From positions 1 to 64,000 of the forward strand of contig JAKQNR010000021.1 in assembly GCA_029565685.1 (NCBI GenBank): a stretch of DNA of 64,000 nt. The letters run 5' to 3'. This DNA is from a bacterium. Its GTDB lineage: Bacteria; Zhuqueibacterota; Zhuqueibacteria; Residuimicrobiales; Residuimicrobiaceae. Positions 36,151 to 43,865 of this stretch are shown piece after piece. Numbering within the stretch: position 1 is the stretch's first letter; each line of letters begins with the position of its first letter. The notes beneath the pieces are model-generated. The model worked only from the letters and a program-made list of their open reading frames with translations, was not told the DNA's origin and did no database searches. Position numbers and translations under genes: made by a program.

Positions 36151-38787
36151 ATGAAAACGAATTTTCTTATGTTGTCCGTGCTTTTTATATGGATATTTTT
36201 CAAAACCGGGTCCGGCCAGAGCCTTGTCGGCAGGGTGAACATCCAGGACGGCCGGATCACGGTGTATCAAAAAAATACGCTGTCGGCCGGTGAAGAACGG
36301 GACGATGAAGACGACCGGGCGCAGACCGTCCTTGCTAATCCGGATCTCATTGTCACAAACGTTTCCGTAACCGACGCCACGGTACCAGGGATCTCCTACC
36401 AGGTCACGATCATGAACAACGGAATAGGGGAGGTCAAAGGCGGGGTGACATTCTATAATACGGTCTATCTATCACTGGACACGCAGATCCAGACGACGGA
36501 TCACAGGATCGATGACTGGGAGGTACCGTTACCCCCCGGGACACCGATCCCCGCGGGAGTCACATTGGGGCCGGTGACGCTGAACACCACGGTGAGCGGC
36601 GTTCCGTCGGGCGATTATTACCTGGGAATCTGGCTCGATTCGAAGAACGACATTCCCGAAAGCAACGAGAACAACAACACGGGATATGACGCCTCTCCAA
36701 AGGTGGCGGTGACGGCGCTTCCGGCACCGACTGGCGTCTCGGCCACGAATGGCACGTCCACAGAATATATTGACGTGACATGGAACAGTGTGGTAGGTGC
36801 GACCCATTACAAAATCTATCGCAATACCGTGAACAATGCCAGTGGAGCCACAGATATACTGGGAATGTGGATGCCCATATCGCATCTGCATGATGGGCCC
36901 ACTCCGGGTGTGACCTATTACTACTGGGTCAAGGCCGCCTCGTCGTCGTCCGGAGACAATGAAAGTCCCTTCAGCTCGACTGATGATGGGTGGAGGTCCC
37001 TGTCCCCTCCCACTGGCCTAACAGCCACGGACGGAACCTATACAGACAAGGTGCACGTCAGCTGGAACAGCGTACCCGGCGCAACGTATTACCTGGTGTT
37101 CCGGAACACAGATCCCGACCCCAACACGTCAACCGTCCTGGGCGGCTGGCAGACCGCTACGACCCTGGATGACATCAACGCCCCGCCGGGAGCCCTCTGC
37201 TATTACTGGGTCCAGGCCGCAGTCTCGTCGGGCGGCGACCGGTTCAGCCAGGAATGTAATTATGAGATAGGCTACAAACAGCTGATCCCCCCTCAGGATG
37301 TATCGGCTTCGGACGGGATGTGGACGTTTAAGGTGACCATCACCTGGAGCGCCACAGACGGTGCGAATCATTATATTGTCTACCGGAATACGCGCCCCGA
37401 TATCAGCACATCCGTCATGCTGCACAGCGGAGTGTATGCATTGAATGATGAAGATACCAACGTCGATCCCGGGCGGTTCTATTTCTACTGGGTCCAAGCG
37501 ATGCACCCTTCGAATGCGTTGAGCGCCAGCTATCTGGGTGGTCCGGACATGGGCCACAGGCGCCTGCTAAATCCGACGGGGGAATCAGCCACGAACGGCG
37601 TGTATGACGACAAGGTCCGCATCACATGGAATCCGGTGGCGGGGGCCACCGGCTACGTGGTGTACCGCGGCGACGGATCCATGGGTTCTTTTTCCCTCAT
37701 CAGCCCCGATCCGTACATCAGCACCGTGTTCGATGACCGAACGGCCGTTCCAGGAAGGACCTACGCATACCAGGTGGGGGCCAAGTACGTCAGCGAATTC
37801 GGGTCGAACACAAGCAACATGGGACCGGAGTATGTCGAGGGATACCGGCATCTGGCCAAGCCGTCTGGTATCTCGGCCTCGGACGGCACGTACACGGACC
37901 GGGTTAGAGTCTCCTGGAACAGTGTTGAGGGGGCGTCCCATTACCAGGTGTACCGCGCGGACAACTCGGATACCGACGAGCTGGAAGCCTTGAGTGGCTG
38001 GCAGACGGATCTGCGCTACAACGACACCAGCGCGGCGCCGGGCGTGACTTACTGGTACAGTGTGGTGGCGGCCGTGGACGCCTCCGGCTACCGTCCCAGC
38101 GAATTAAGCTTGTCCAACAGCGGATACCGGGCCCAAACCATCGTCGAGCACCCGGATATCGGCGTGGATCCGGTGTACTTCGATTTTGGCTCTATAGGGG
38201 TCGGATCGTATTCGGACAGGGCGTTCGTGATCAGCAATACCGGGCAGGCCGATCTTTCCGTCTCTGGAACGACTCTCCTGGGCGAGCATGCCCCGGACTT
38301 TGACATCCCTGACGGCGGAGGAGCCTTTGCTGTCACTCCGGGAAACACCCATTCAGTCACTATCCGGTTCGCTCCTTCCGGGGAAGGGCAAAGGAACGCG
38401 ACGCTTTCCATTGCCAGCAACGACCCGGACGAAGACCCCCTAGAGATCGGATTGACTGGCGTGGGGTTTTCGACGCTTGTTGAAGATGTGCACGGGGAGC
38501 GGGTCCCTGCTGAGTATACGCTGCTGGCAAATTATCCGAACCCTTTCAACCCTGAAACGACGATCCGTTATTCCATCCCCGGGAATGCGTACGTGACGCT
38601 GGCCGTCTATAACCTGGCAGGAGAGATCGTGAGGAGTCTCGTGGACTGGGACCGGCCCCGTGGCTGGCATACTGTTACGTGGGACGGCAGGGACAGGCTG
38701 GGCAGAAGTGTTCCGGGAGGTCTGTATATCTGCGAACTGCGGTCCGGCACGTGCACCCGGATGATCCGCATGCTGCTTCTCAAGTGA
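36151..38787 (+). CDS. Surface protein: CARDB, five FN3-like repeats, Hydin-like domain, sorting tail
   Basis: 878 residues with a signal peptide (MLSVLFIWIFFKTGSGQ). A CARDB domain (~65-185; DLIVTNVSVTDATV, DSKNDIPESNENNNTG) is followed by five ~95-residue FN3-like repeats (~190-660), each opening with a P-x-G-x-x-A-x-x-G start and a WNSV-x-GA-x-x-Y strand. Next is an ASPM-SPD-2-Hydin-like/choice-of-anchor domain (~668-770; VYFDFGSIGVGSYSDRAF, FVISNTGQADLSV) and a type IX sorting tail (~785-878; NYPNPFNPETTIRY, PGGLYICELRSG). No catalytic domain, so an adhesive or structural surface role is inferred. Confidence 0.88.
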   Translation: MKTNFLMLSVLFIWIFFKTGSGQSLVGRVNIQDGRITVYQKNTLSAGEERDDEDDRAQTVLANPDLIVTNVSVTDATVPGISYQVTIMNNGIGEVKGGVTFYNTVYLSLDTQIQTTDHRIDDWEVPLPPGTPIPAGVTLGPVTLNTTVSGVPSGDYYLGIWLDSKNDIPESNENNNTGYDASPKVAVTALPAPTGVSATNGTSTEYIDVTWNSVVGATHYKIYRNTVNNASGATDILGMWMPISHLHDGPTPGVTYYYWVKAASSSSGDNESPFSSTDDGWRSLSPPTGLTATDGTYTDKVHVSWNSVPGATYYLVFRNTDPDPNTSTVLGGWQTATTLDDINAPPGALCYYWVQAAVSSGGDRFSQECNYEIGYKQLIPPQDVSASDGMWTFKVTITWSATDGANHYIVYRNTRPDISTSVMLHSGVYALNDEDTNVDPGRFYFYWVQAMHPSNALSASYLGGPDMGHRRLLNPTGESATNGVYDDKVRITWNPVAGATGYVVYRGDGSMGSFSLISPDPYISTVFDDRTAVPGRTYAYQVGAKYVSEFGSNTSNMGPEYVEGYRHLAKPSGISASDGTYTDRVRVSWNSVEGASHYQVYRADNSDTDELEALSGWQTDLRYNDTSAAPGVTYWYSVVAAVDASGYRPSELSLSNSGYRAQTIVEHPDIGVDPVYFDFGSIGVGSYSDRAFVISNTGQADLSVSGTTLLGEHAPDFDIPDGGGAFAVTPGNTHSVTIRFAPSGEGQRNATLSIASNDPDEDPLEIGLTGVGFSTLVEDVHGERVPAEYTLLANYPNPFNPETTIRYSIPGNAYVTLAVYNLAGEIVRSLVDWDRPRGWHTVTWDGRDRLGRSVPGGLYICELRSGTCTRMIRMLLLK

Positions 38788-39037
38788 ATGCATAGGTGCA
38801 GAAATGATGCTACAAAATCAAAGCAAACTCATCAAGGATCAAAATCGCCATTGCGGTTGCAAATGACTTGCTCGCGGTTCATCAAAAAATTCAGTATCCT
38901 GAACAATAACAATTTTTGTTTTCAGTGGAGGAAAACCGGGAATAGAAATATTTATACTGAGATGCTAATATTAGTTCTGGTTTTTGGTCTGTTCAATAAT
39001 ACCACCTTCTGTCTCTAATATTCATTCCGGACATTGT

Positions 39038-40252
39038 TTAATACCTGTCGTATTTGCCGTCAATGATCACTTCCTTTACAGCTTCCAGATAACCAAATCC
39101 GTTAAGCATATCGGGTAACAGGTAACTGCCTTCCACCCATTCGTTCCACGCATTGATGGTAATTAATTTGGGCTGTTCGGGATGATTGTCGGCATATTTC
39201 TTTGCCTTGGCGAGAAGTGCAGCAAAACTTTGTGGTGTGTTGTGGTAGTGCACTACCTCTTTCATGCCTTTTGCAGGGAAACGCGGTGTATCATCCCAGC
39301 CGATGGAAACGCATGGAAAAACCGGGACATCCAGGATAGCGTCCATTTGTTCTCTTATCTTAATAGAGTTGGATCCATACACGATATAATCTTCATTTAT
39401 ACCGCCCATATTATACATGGCAACACTATTGAAGCCCATTGTTTTAACATTGCCGGCAAACCTCGCTGCAGCTTCTTCGGACATAACTGAACCGCCACCC
39501 TGGTTCCACTGGATATGCAACCCGGGGAAACCGGCTTTTTTAACTTCTTCGCGGAAATAATCAAGTGCTTTACGGGCGTCTTCCGCACTATTGTTAAAGC
39601 TCTCCAGCAACTTGCCTATACTGAAGATTGAAAAAACAGGTTCACCGTTGATTTTGAAATAGTTCGGCCGCATGAAATATTGTTTGATAACCCTGTCAAC
39701 GATGATCTTATAATTCTCCCAGTCCACTTTGGCGTTCCAGAGAATATCCGTATTGTCCTTGTAGCGATGTACGTTCCAGTAATTGTACTTCACATCATGA
39801 TTTGCCCACATTATGTAGAACTGCATTTTCTCATTGTTTCTTGCTTTAAGGAATCCATCATTGAGAGCACCTTCAAGATAGGGACCTCCCTCATACCAGT
39901 ACCAGTCGTAAACAAATACATTCACACCATGGTCAATGGCCACATCAATCCATTTTTCAACCACTTTCGGATCATTATCCAATTCGTAGCCCCAGAGCGG
40001 CTGACGGGGCTGGTAATGCCCTTCGAAACGGGGATCACCCTTTTTAATTACTTCCCATTCACCAATACCCTCCGGCCACAACTTTTCCCTTCCCAGGGGA
40101 TCATCGTGACATGACGGCCATATATACGCCGCTACATAATAATTGCTTTTTTCAGGTTTATCTTCCTTACCGGCAGACCGAATGCTTGATGAACATCCCC
40201 CAAAAACAGCAAGCACTGTAAAAGCGCTGAGTCTGATAATCACGTTTTTCAT
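39038..40252 (-). CDS. WbsX/GH99-like lipoprotein
   Basis: 404 residues with a lipobox-like end to the signal (VFGGCSSS). The body matches the WbsX family related to GH99 endo-mannanases: YYVAAYIWPSCHDD at the N-terminus, HYQPRQPLWGYE, GVNVFVYDWYWYEGGPYLEG, FYIMWANHD, and the strongly conserved NAWNEWVEGSYLLPD near the C-terminus, with acidic residues in the usual places. Secreted, lipid-anchored members are probably glycosidases; the substrate is not known. It has the same ~165-200 base upstream region as the deacetylase gene at 27983. Confidence 0.82.
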   Translation of the reverse strand: MKNVIIRLSAFTVLAVFGGCSSSIRSAGKEDKPEKSNYYVAAYIWPSCHDDPLGREKLWPEGIGEWEVIKKGDPRFEGHYQPRQPLWGYELDNDPKVVEKWIDVAIDHGVNVFVYDWYWYEGGPYLEGALNDGFLKARNNEKMQFYIMWANHDVKYNYWNVHRYKDNTDILWNAKVDWENYKIIVDRVIKQYFMRPNYFKINGEPVFSIFSIGKLLESFNNSAEDARKALDYFREEVKKAGFPGLHIQWNQGGGSVMSEEAAARFAGNVKTMGFNSVAMYNMGGINEDYIVYGSNSIKIREQMDAILDVPVFPCVSIGWDDTPRFPAKGMKEVVHYHNTPQSFAALLAKAKKYADNHPEQPKLITINAWNEWVEGSYLLPDMLNGFGYLEAVKEVIIDGKYDRY

Positions 40253-40298
40253 GAGTTTGATTTTTTAGTCTGTTTAACTGATAGGAATGATAGGAATT

Positions 40299-40500
40299 TT
40301 GATTTTGCTGGGGGTCATAAAATCGAGGATATCATCCTCTGTCTAGCGTCTGATACCAGGCCATTTCACAATTTTCAGCGCGCCGAACCATCTCCGGTCC
40401 CCTCTGCACTTCTTACCTGCCGGTAAATTAGCTATTCAGTCTCTGAGAATCAAGCACAATTTTCAAAAAAGCATATACATAGGCCCTATAACTGCGGGAA
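40299..40500 (-). repeat. Upstream-region repeat A, copy 2
   Basis: Diverged copy of 29841-30005, upstream of the WbsX-like gene in the same orientation. It contains GAGGATATCATCCTC, a near-perfect 15-base palindrome; the corresponding stretch of copy 1 is less symmetric. Confidence 0.72.
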
Positions 40501-40750
40501 TAACTCGCGCAGAAACTAAGGAAGGACTCTATATACAGACGCGTTCAAAATAACCATAATCGTAACTCGGTCCACCCTCTGCGACTTTACTTATTGCCGG
40601 CGGCGGCCGGGAAACCACCTCCCTATGCAAGCTCAGGGCAGACCTTTCCAAAATACAAGGTGACGCAGAATCTTTTCAATCATAGGCTGCTGGCATTTAT
40701 CAATAAAACTGAGGATCTTTATCTCCACGCTACACTCGGGACATCGCAGC
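40501..40750. other. Intergenic stretch left of the IS21-type element
   Basis: About 250 bases with no recognisable gene or RNA. The open frame at 40594-40785 runs into the IS end and has no features. Confidence 0.4.
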
Positions 40751-40833
40751 GGGTCAGGGGGCACTTCAAAATGTACCACCCTTAAACCATGAAATTTTTA
40801 AATTCTCTCGGACTTGATCAGTAGAATTAAAAA

Positions 40834-40902
40834 ATGGCAAACAGGTCAAAGATGGTACAACAAGAAATCCTATTCAGCCTCTTTGAACAAGGCTCGACAT
40901 AA
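40834..40902 (+). pseudogene. istA: Truncated IS21 transposase (istA) N-terminus
   Basis: The frame reads MANRSKMVQQEILFSLFEQG, then Ser-Thr and a stop. This is the conserved opening of IS21-family IstA proteins. Only the first ~20 codons remain. It lies 57 bases inside the left terminal repeat, the normal distance for istA. Confidence 0.75.
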
Positions 40903-40935
40903 AAGCACAAGGGCGGAAAGAAAAGTGGTTTTTAT

Positions 40936-41412
40936 CTACTGCGCACTCATACCGCCAAGATAAGTCCAACGTCCGCTCTTTTTGCGAAAAACTAGAAATT
41001 TCTTATTTTCAAGCTGAGAAATTTTGCCTTGATAATCTTCTATAATCCAATTGTCATAAAAATGAACCAGCGCCACGTCACCGTCTATTTTCACGGATAA
41101 TGGGCGTACATCGAGCCAATTTACTTTTTTTAGCCGCCATGTAAGTCCTTCTGCGTATATCCTTGTTCGTGATTTCATAAGTTGTTCGGGCGCTCCTTGA
41201 CTGGCGACCCAATGGTGGGCATCTTGTTCACAAGGAAAAGCGGCCAACCAGAGCTCAGGATTCTTTTCCTGCAATGCTCGCGTCTCGGCATCAAAGCAGG
41301 CTTTTATATGCGCAATGACCTCTTTTTGTTCAGCGGACCACTCTTGCGCCATCGCCGATCCTGTGAGCAGAACCAGTAGCAGGGCATAGAAAACAACCGA
41401 TGCTTTTTTCAT
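40936..41412 (-). CDS. Secreted NTF2-like (SnoaL/DUF4440-type) protein
   Basis: 158 residues with a signal peptide (KASVVFYALLLVLLTGSAMAQ). The NTF2-like fold is suggested by EVIAHIKACFDAETRALQEK, a conserved Trp/Phe region (LWLAAFPCEQDAHHW), GDVALVHFYDNWI (compare VAFVHYYY in the broken copy at 27014) and KKSGRWTYLGGMSAQ at the end. These small exported domains are widespread and mostly of unknown function. The gene lies wholly between the inverted ends of an IS21-type element, and its upstream 190 bases are repeated at 27228. Confidence 0.8.
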   Translation of the reverse strand: MKKASVVFYALLLVLLTGSAMAQEWSAEQKEVIAHIKACFDAETRALQEKNPELWLAAFPCEQDAHHWVASQGAPEQLMKSRTRIYAEGLTWRLKKVNWLDVRPLSVKIDGDVALVHFYDNWIIEDYQGKISQLENKKFLVFRKKSGRWTYLGGMSAQ

Positions 41413-41603
41413 GACGCCCTCCTTTGCATAATAATTACAGTAACTTGTGAATTATAAATTCGGAGGATCCCCAGCGGCGTGGAAATAAAAAAGGTATGAT
41501 ACATCTCTCTATCATACCCTCAGTCTGATAATGGCTATCCCCATCAAGCCATGTGATATATCAGTATATGTTAAATTGGGCAAATGTGCAAGGGGAAAGT
41601 TAA
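41413..41603 (-). repeat. Upstream-region repeat B, copy 2
   Basis: Diverged copy of 27228-27428, directly upstream of the intact NTF2-like gene and inside the IS21-type ends. Similarity stops close to the right IS end, at about GGGGAAAGTTA. Confidence 0.75.
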
Positions 41604-41677
41604 TTCTTTTGAAGAACCGGGATGGTACATTTTTACTGCCCGCACCCGGTACATTTTCAAGTGCCCCATGACGCCCT

Positions 41678-41896
41678 GAGGCTTACTTCCGGGAAGCAAT
41701 TAAGAAGGCGGGCATTAAAAAGAGAGGTGCAGTCCATATCTTACGCCACACAGCCGCAACCGCGCTGTTAGATGCCGGCGCCAATCTGCGTGAAGTGCAG
41801 GAGTTCCTCGGGCACTCTAGAATTACCACGACAGAGATCTAAACAAATATCAGCAAAGACAAGCTCAAATCGAAAGTGGACCAGGCTTTCAAATGA
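41678..41896 (+). pseudogene. Tyrosine recombinase (integrase) C-terminal remnant
   Basis: The frame gives [20 protein letters not shown], then [34 protein letters not shown], a TAA (41840-41842), TNISKDKLKSKVDQAFK and TGA. The HxLRHT and LGHS motifs of phage-type integrases are intact, but the stop stands where the nucleophilic Tyr is expected (consensus TTEIYTHIS). The 5' part is missing, cut at the right end of the IS21-type element. It sits ~110 bases from a tRNA-Asp gene, the typical integration site of such elements. Confidence 0.85.
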
Positions 41897-41952
41897 AAAT
41901 CCTGGGCTAAAAGATGTCCACAAATGGGTAAAATGGAGGTATCAAAAAAAGA

Positions 41953-41980
41953 AAAGAGCTCTGGGAATCCAGGGCTCTTT
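41953..41980. terminator. Bidirectional rho-independent terminator
   Basis: A 12-bp stem with one G-U pair (AAAGAGCTCTGG / CCAGGGCTCTTT) and a GAAT loop. It has a T-rich tail on the + side (CTTGTTTTTC) and, read on the minus strand, TTTTCTTTTTTT. It would end the tRNA transcript from the right and any transcript from the left. Confidence 0.8.
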
Positions 41981-42002
41981 CTTGTTTTTCTTTAACTTAC
42001 TT

Positions 42003-42079
42003 TGGCGGGGCCGACGGGGCTCGAACCCGCGACCTCTGGCTTGACAGGCCAGTGTGCTAACCAGCTGCACCACGACCCC
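42003..42079 (-). tRNA. tRNA-Asp(GTC)
   Basis: Cloverleaf on the minus strand: acceptor GGGGTCG/CGGCCCC, anticodon stem CTGGC/GCCAG with loop CTGTCAA (anticodon GTC), T-arm GCGGGTTCGAGCCCCGT, discriminator G and an encoded CCA (42003-42005). It lies next to the integrase remnant and upstream of a terminator. Confidence 0.95.
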
Positions 42080-42137
42080 AACTTAATTTTTATACCTGAA
42101 CTCTCTGATCTGCGAACTTCCACCAGAAACCGGTGGA

Positions 42138-42163
42138 TGCGCTAATCAGTTGCACCACGACCC
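42138..42163 (-). pseudogene. tRNA-Asp 5' fragment
   Basis: Reads GGGTCGTGGTGCAACTGAT followed by TAGCGCA, matching the acceptor and D-arm of the tRNA-Asp 60-80 bases away at 21 of 23 positions, then loses similarity. It looks like the leftover of a duplicated attachment site or of a second, decayed tRNA gene. Confidence 0.65.
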
Positions 42164-42182
42164 TAATTCGTCTGCAATCCTG

Positions 42183-42257
42183 TGGGCAGTACTGGGTTCG
42201 AACCAGTGACCTCCTGCTTGTAAGGCAGGCGCTCTAAACCTGCTGAGCTAACCGCCC
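42183..42257 (-). tRNA. tRNA-Val(TAC)
   Basis: Cloverleaf on the minus strand: acceptor GGGCGGT/ACTGCCC, D-arm AGCTC...GAGC, anticodon stem CCTGC/GCAGG with loop CTTACAA (anticodon TAC), T-arm ACTGGTTCGAACCCAGT, discriminator A. No CCA is encoded, unlike the neighbouring tRNA-Asp. It is probably co-transcribed with tRNA-Asp. Confidence 0.93.
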
Positions 42258-42320
42258 GAGCAAATAGTACCGGACCTGGTACCCAGTTTTCCCTTTAAAG
42301 AACAAAAAATCGGGTTAGCG

Positions 42321-42578
42321 CTATTTTTGCGGCTCGCGCTTTTTCGCTTTCCAGAAAATGGCGTATGGAATGACCACACAATAACCAAAAACCAGAAGGA
42401 TGGGAGCCAGTGTCAAAGACATGAAACTGTCAGCCGGACCCTGCGCCAGAAAGAAATAGCCGGCAATCAGAATCAGAATCCCCAACCCAAACAGCTTGTA
42501 GTTGCTGGCGGCCAGGTCTAAAAATTCACCGCCCTTGCGGACGAGCTTTCGTGCGGCTTTTTCGCGCTTTTCCTTCAT
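42321..42578 (-). CDS. Small two-span membrane protein (DUF3098-like)
   Basis: 85 residues: a basic N-terminal helix (KEKREKAARKLVRKGGEF), then two membrane spans (LFGLGILILIAGYFFLAQ and LAPILLVFGYCVVIPYAIFW) joined by GPADSFMSL, and a basic tail. Size and pattern resemble DUF3098 proteins of FCB bacteria, but the assignment is by appearance only. It lies between tRNA genes and a divergent gene; no strong SD is seen. Confidence 0.68.
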   Translation of the reverse strand: MKEKREKAARKLVRKGGEFLDLAASNYKLFGLGILILIAGYFFLAQGPADSFMSLTLAPILLVFGYCVVIPYAIFWKAKKREPQK

Positions 42579-42734
42579 AGGATAATAATTTAGTTATTTT
42601 TTAATATTTAGTCAAGCTAATTTTCTTCGCTTGCTTTTATTTCGCATGGTTTGTATTTTGTTGGCGATGAAAAATCAAATCGGTTCCTTTTTCCATTTAA
42701 TTGTTTCTTATATGCATGCGGGGGGCAACGCGCA

Positions 42735-43709
42735 ATGAAGAGAAGAAATTTTATAAGGAGCGGCGCTCTGAGCGTCGCCGCACTGACAATAGCCCCGCAC
42801 AGCCAGGCGAGAGAGCGGAATATTCCCATTCTGGTCTGCAGCCGAGGTGAAGAGTGGGCTGCCAAAGTCCTGCAGCCCGGCTGGCAGACATGGCTCAATA
42901 AAAAGAACATGCTCGATGCGGTGGAGGCTGCTGCCAACGTGGTTGAATTGGATCCGGAGGACGCCAGCGTGGGATATGGCGGCCTGCCCAATGAAGAGGG
43001 CGTTGTGGAGCTGGACGCCTCGGTGATGGCAGGGCCTTTGCACCGCTGCGGTGCAGTGGCCGGCCTGCGCAACATAAAGCGCGCCTGTTCGGTGGCGCGG
43101 CTGGTGATGGAGCGAACCAACCACATCATGCTCGTGGGCGACGGCGCACGGCGCTTTGCGCTGGCGCACGGGTTCAAAGAGGAAGATCTGCTTACGGATA
43201 AAGCGCGCGAGACATGGTTGCGATGGAAGGAAAATTTAAACAAGGATGATTTTTGGGGCGCGCCTGAAGCGCAGCCGACCGGCACCATCAATGTGCTGGG
43301 CGTCGATGACCGGGGGGATGTCTACGGCATCACCACCACCTCCGGGTTGGCTTTCAAGATCCCCGGCCGCATCGGCGATTCGCCCATCATCGGCGCCGGA
43401 TTGTATTTGGATAATGACATCGGCGCTGCCGGCGCCACTGGACGCGGAGAAGAGGTGATTCGAACCTGCGGCAGTTATCTGGTGGTGGAAAAAATGAAAC
43501 AGGGCCTTTCTCCACAACAGGCCTGCGAGTTCGGCTGTAGACGCATTCTGGAAGTGAATGACGGCAAGGTGAATTTTAATGTGAAATTTATCGCGGTGAA
43601 TAAAAACGGCGAGGTGGGCAGCGCACAGCTGCAGGATCGCAAAAAAAGCGAATGCTCTTTTATTATGCATGGCGGCCTCAGATCGATTTTTCCCGCAGTT
43701 GTAAAATAG
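42735..43709 (+). CDS. Tat-exported N4-glycosylasparaginase / isoaspartyl peptidase family enzyme
   Basis: 324 residues from the ATG at 42735, where a twin-arginine signal (MKRRNFIRSGALSVAAL) begins; the longer frame upstream adds no sensible signal. An Ntn-hydrolase of the asparaginase-2 family: NMLDAVEAAANVVELDPED, SVGYGGLPNEEGVVELDAS, and the autoprocessing region with nucleophile Thr184 in TGTINVLG. The substrate-binding TTTSGLAFKIPGRIGDSP and IIGAGLYLDNDIGAAGATG follow. In classical glycosylasparaginases the residues before the Thr are His-Asp; here they are Thr-Gly, which marks a divergent branch. It would cleave GlcNAc-Asn or beta-aspartyl bonds in the periplasm. Confidence 0.85.
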   Translation: MKRRNFIRSGALSVAALTIAPHSQARERNIPILVCSRGEEWAAKVLQPGWQTWLNKKNMLDAVEAAANVVELDPEDASVGYGGLPNEEGVVELDASVMAGPLHRCGAVAGLRNIKRACSVARLVMERTNHIMLVGDGARRFALAHGFKEEDLLTDKARETWLRWKENLNKDDFWGAPEAQPTGTINVLGVDDRGDVYGITTTSGLAFKIPGRIGDSPIIGAGLYLDNDIGAAGATGRGEEVIRTCGSYLVVEKMKQGLSPQQACEFGCRRILEVNDGKVNFNVKFIAVNKNGEVGSAQLQDRKKSECSFIMHGGLRSIFPAVVK

Positions 43710-43727
43710 ATGTTGCGGCACTATTCA

Positions 43728-43762
43728 CACACCCCCTGTCCCCCTCTCAAGAGGGGGGACTG
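43728..43762. repeat. C-rich palindromic repeat 1
   Basis: CACCCCCTGTCCCCCTCTC followed by AAGAGGGGGGACTG forms an imperfect palindrome, a common dispersed repeat type in these phyla. A related copy follows at 43796. Confidence 0.6.
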
Positions 43763-43795
43763 CACATTGATAAAAGTTAAAGATGTTAGAACCTG

Positions 43796-43827
43796 CTACC
43801 CCCTATCCCCCGCTCGAGAGGGACGAC
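43796..43827. repeat. C-rich palindromic repeat 2
   Basis: TACCCCCTATCCCCCGCTCG followed by AGAGGGACGAC, related to the copy at 43728. It abuts a separate perfect hairpin (43827-43845). Confidence 0.55.
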
Positions 43828-43845
43828 ACAAGCCGGTGGCTTGTG
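43827..43845. promoter_or_regulatory. Perfect hairpin in the selD leader
   Basis: CACAAGCC-GGT-GGCTTGTG is an 8-bp perfect stem with a 3-base loop, 21 bases before the selD start codon. It has no T-tail, so it is not a classical terminator. It may affect translation or mark the end of a repeat element. Confidence 0.4.
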
Positions 43846-43865
43846 CCACAACAGAAAAGGATATT

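Larger units (their letters stand above)
40751..41674. mobile_element. IS21-type element remnant whose interior is an NTF2-like gene
   Basis: The ends form a 27-base inverted repeat with three mismatches: left 40751-40777, right 41648-41674 (core GGGGCACTT-C/G-AAAATGTACC). A second GGTACATTTTT-like copy lies inside the right end (41624-41634), as multiple repeats do in IS21-family ends. Immediately inside the left end is a truncated istA start (40834). The rest of istA and all of istB are absent. In their place is the minus-strand NTF2-like gene with its upstream region. Either a deleted IS captured neighbouring DNA, or this is a non-autonomous element with cargo; the sequence alone cannot decide. 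Confidence 0.7.
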
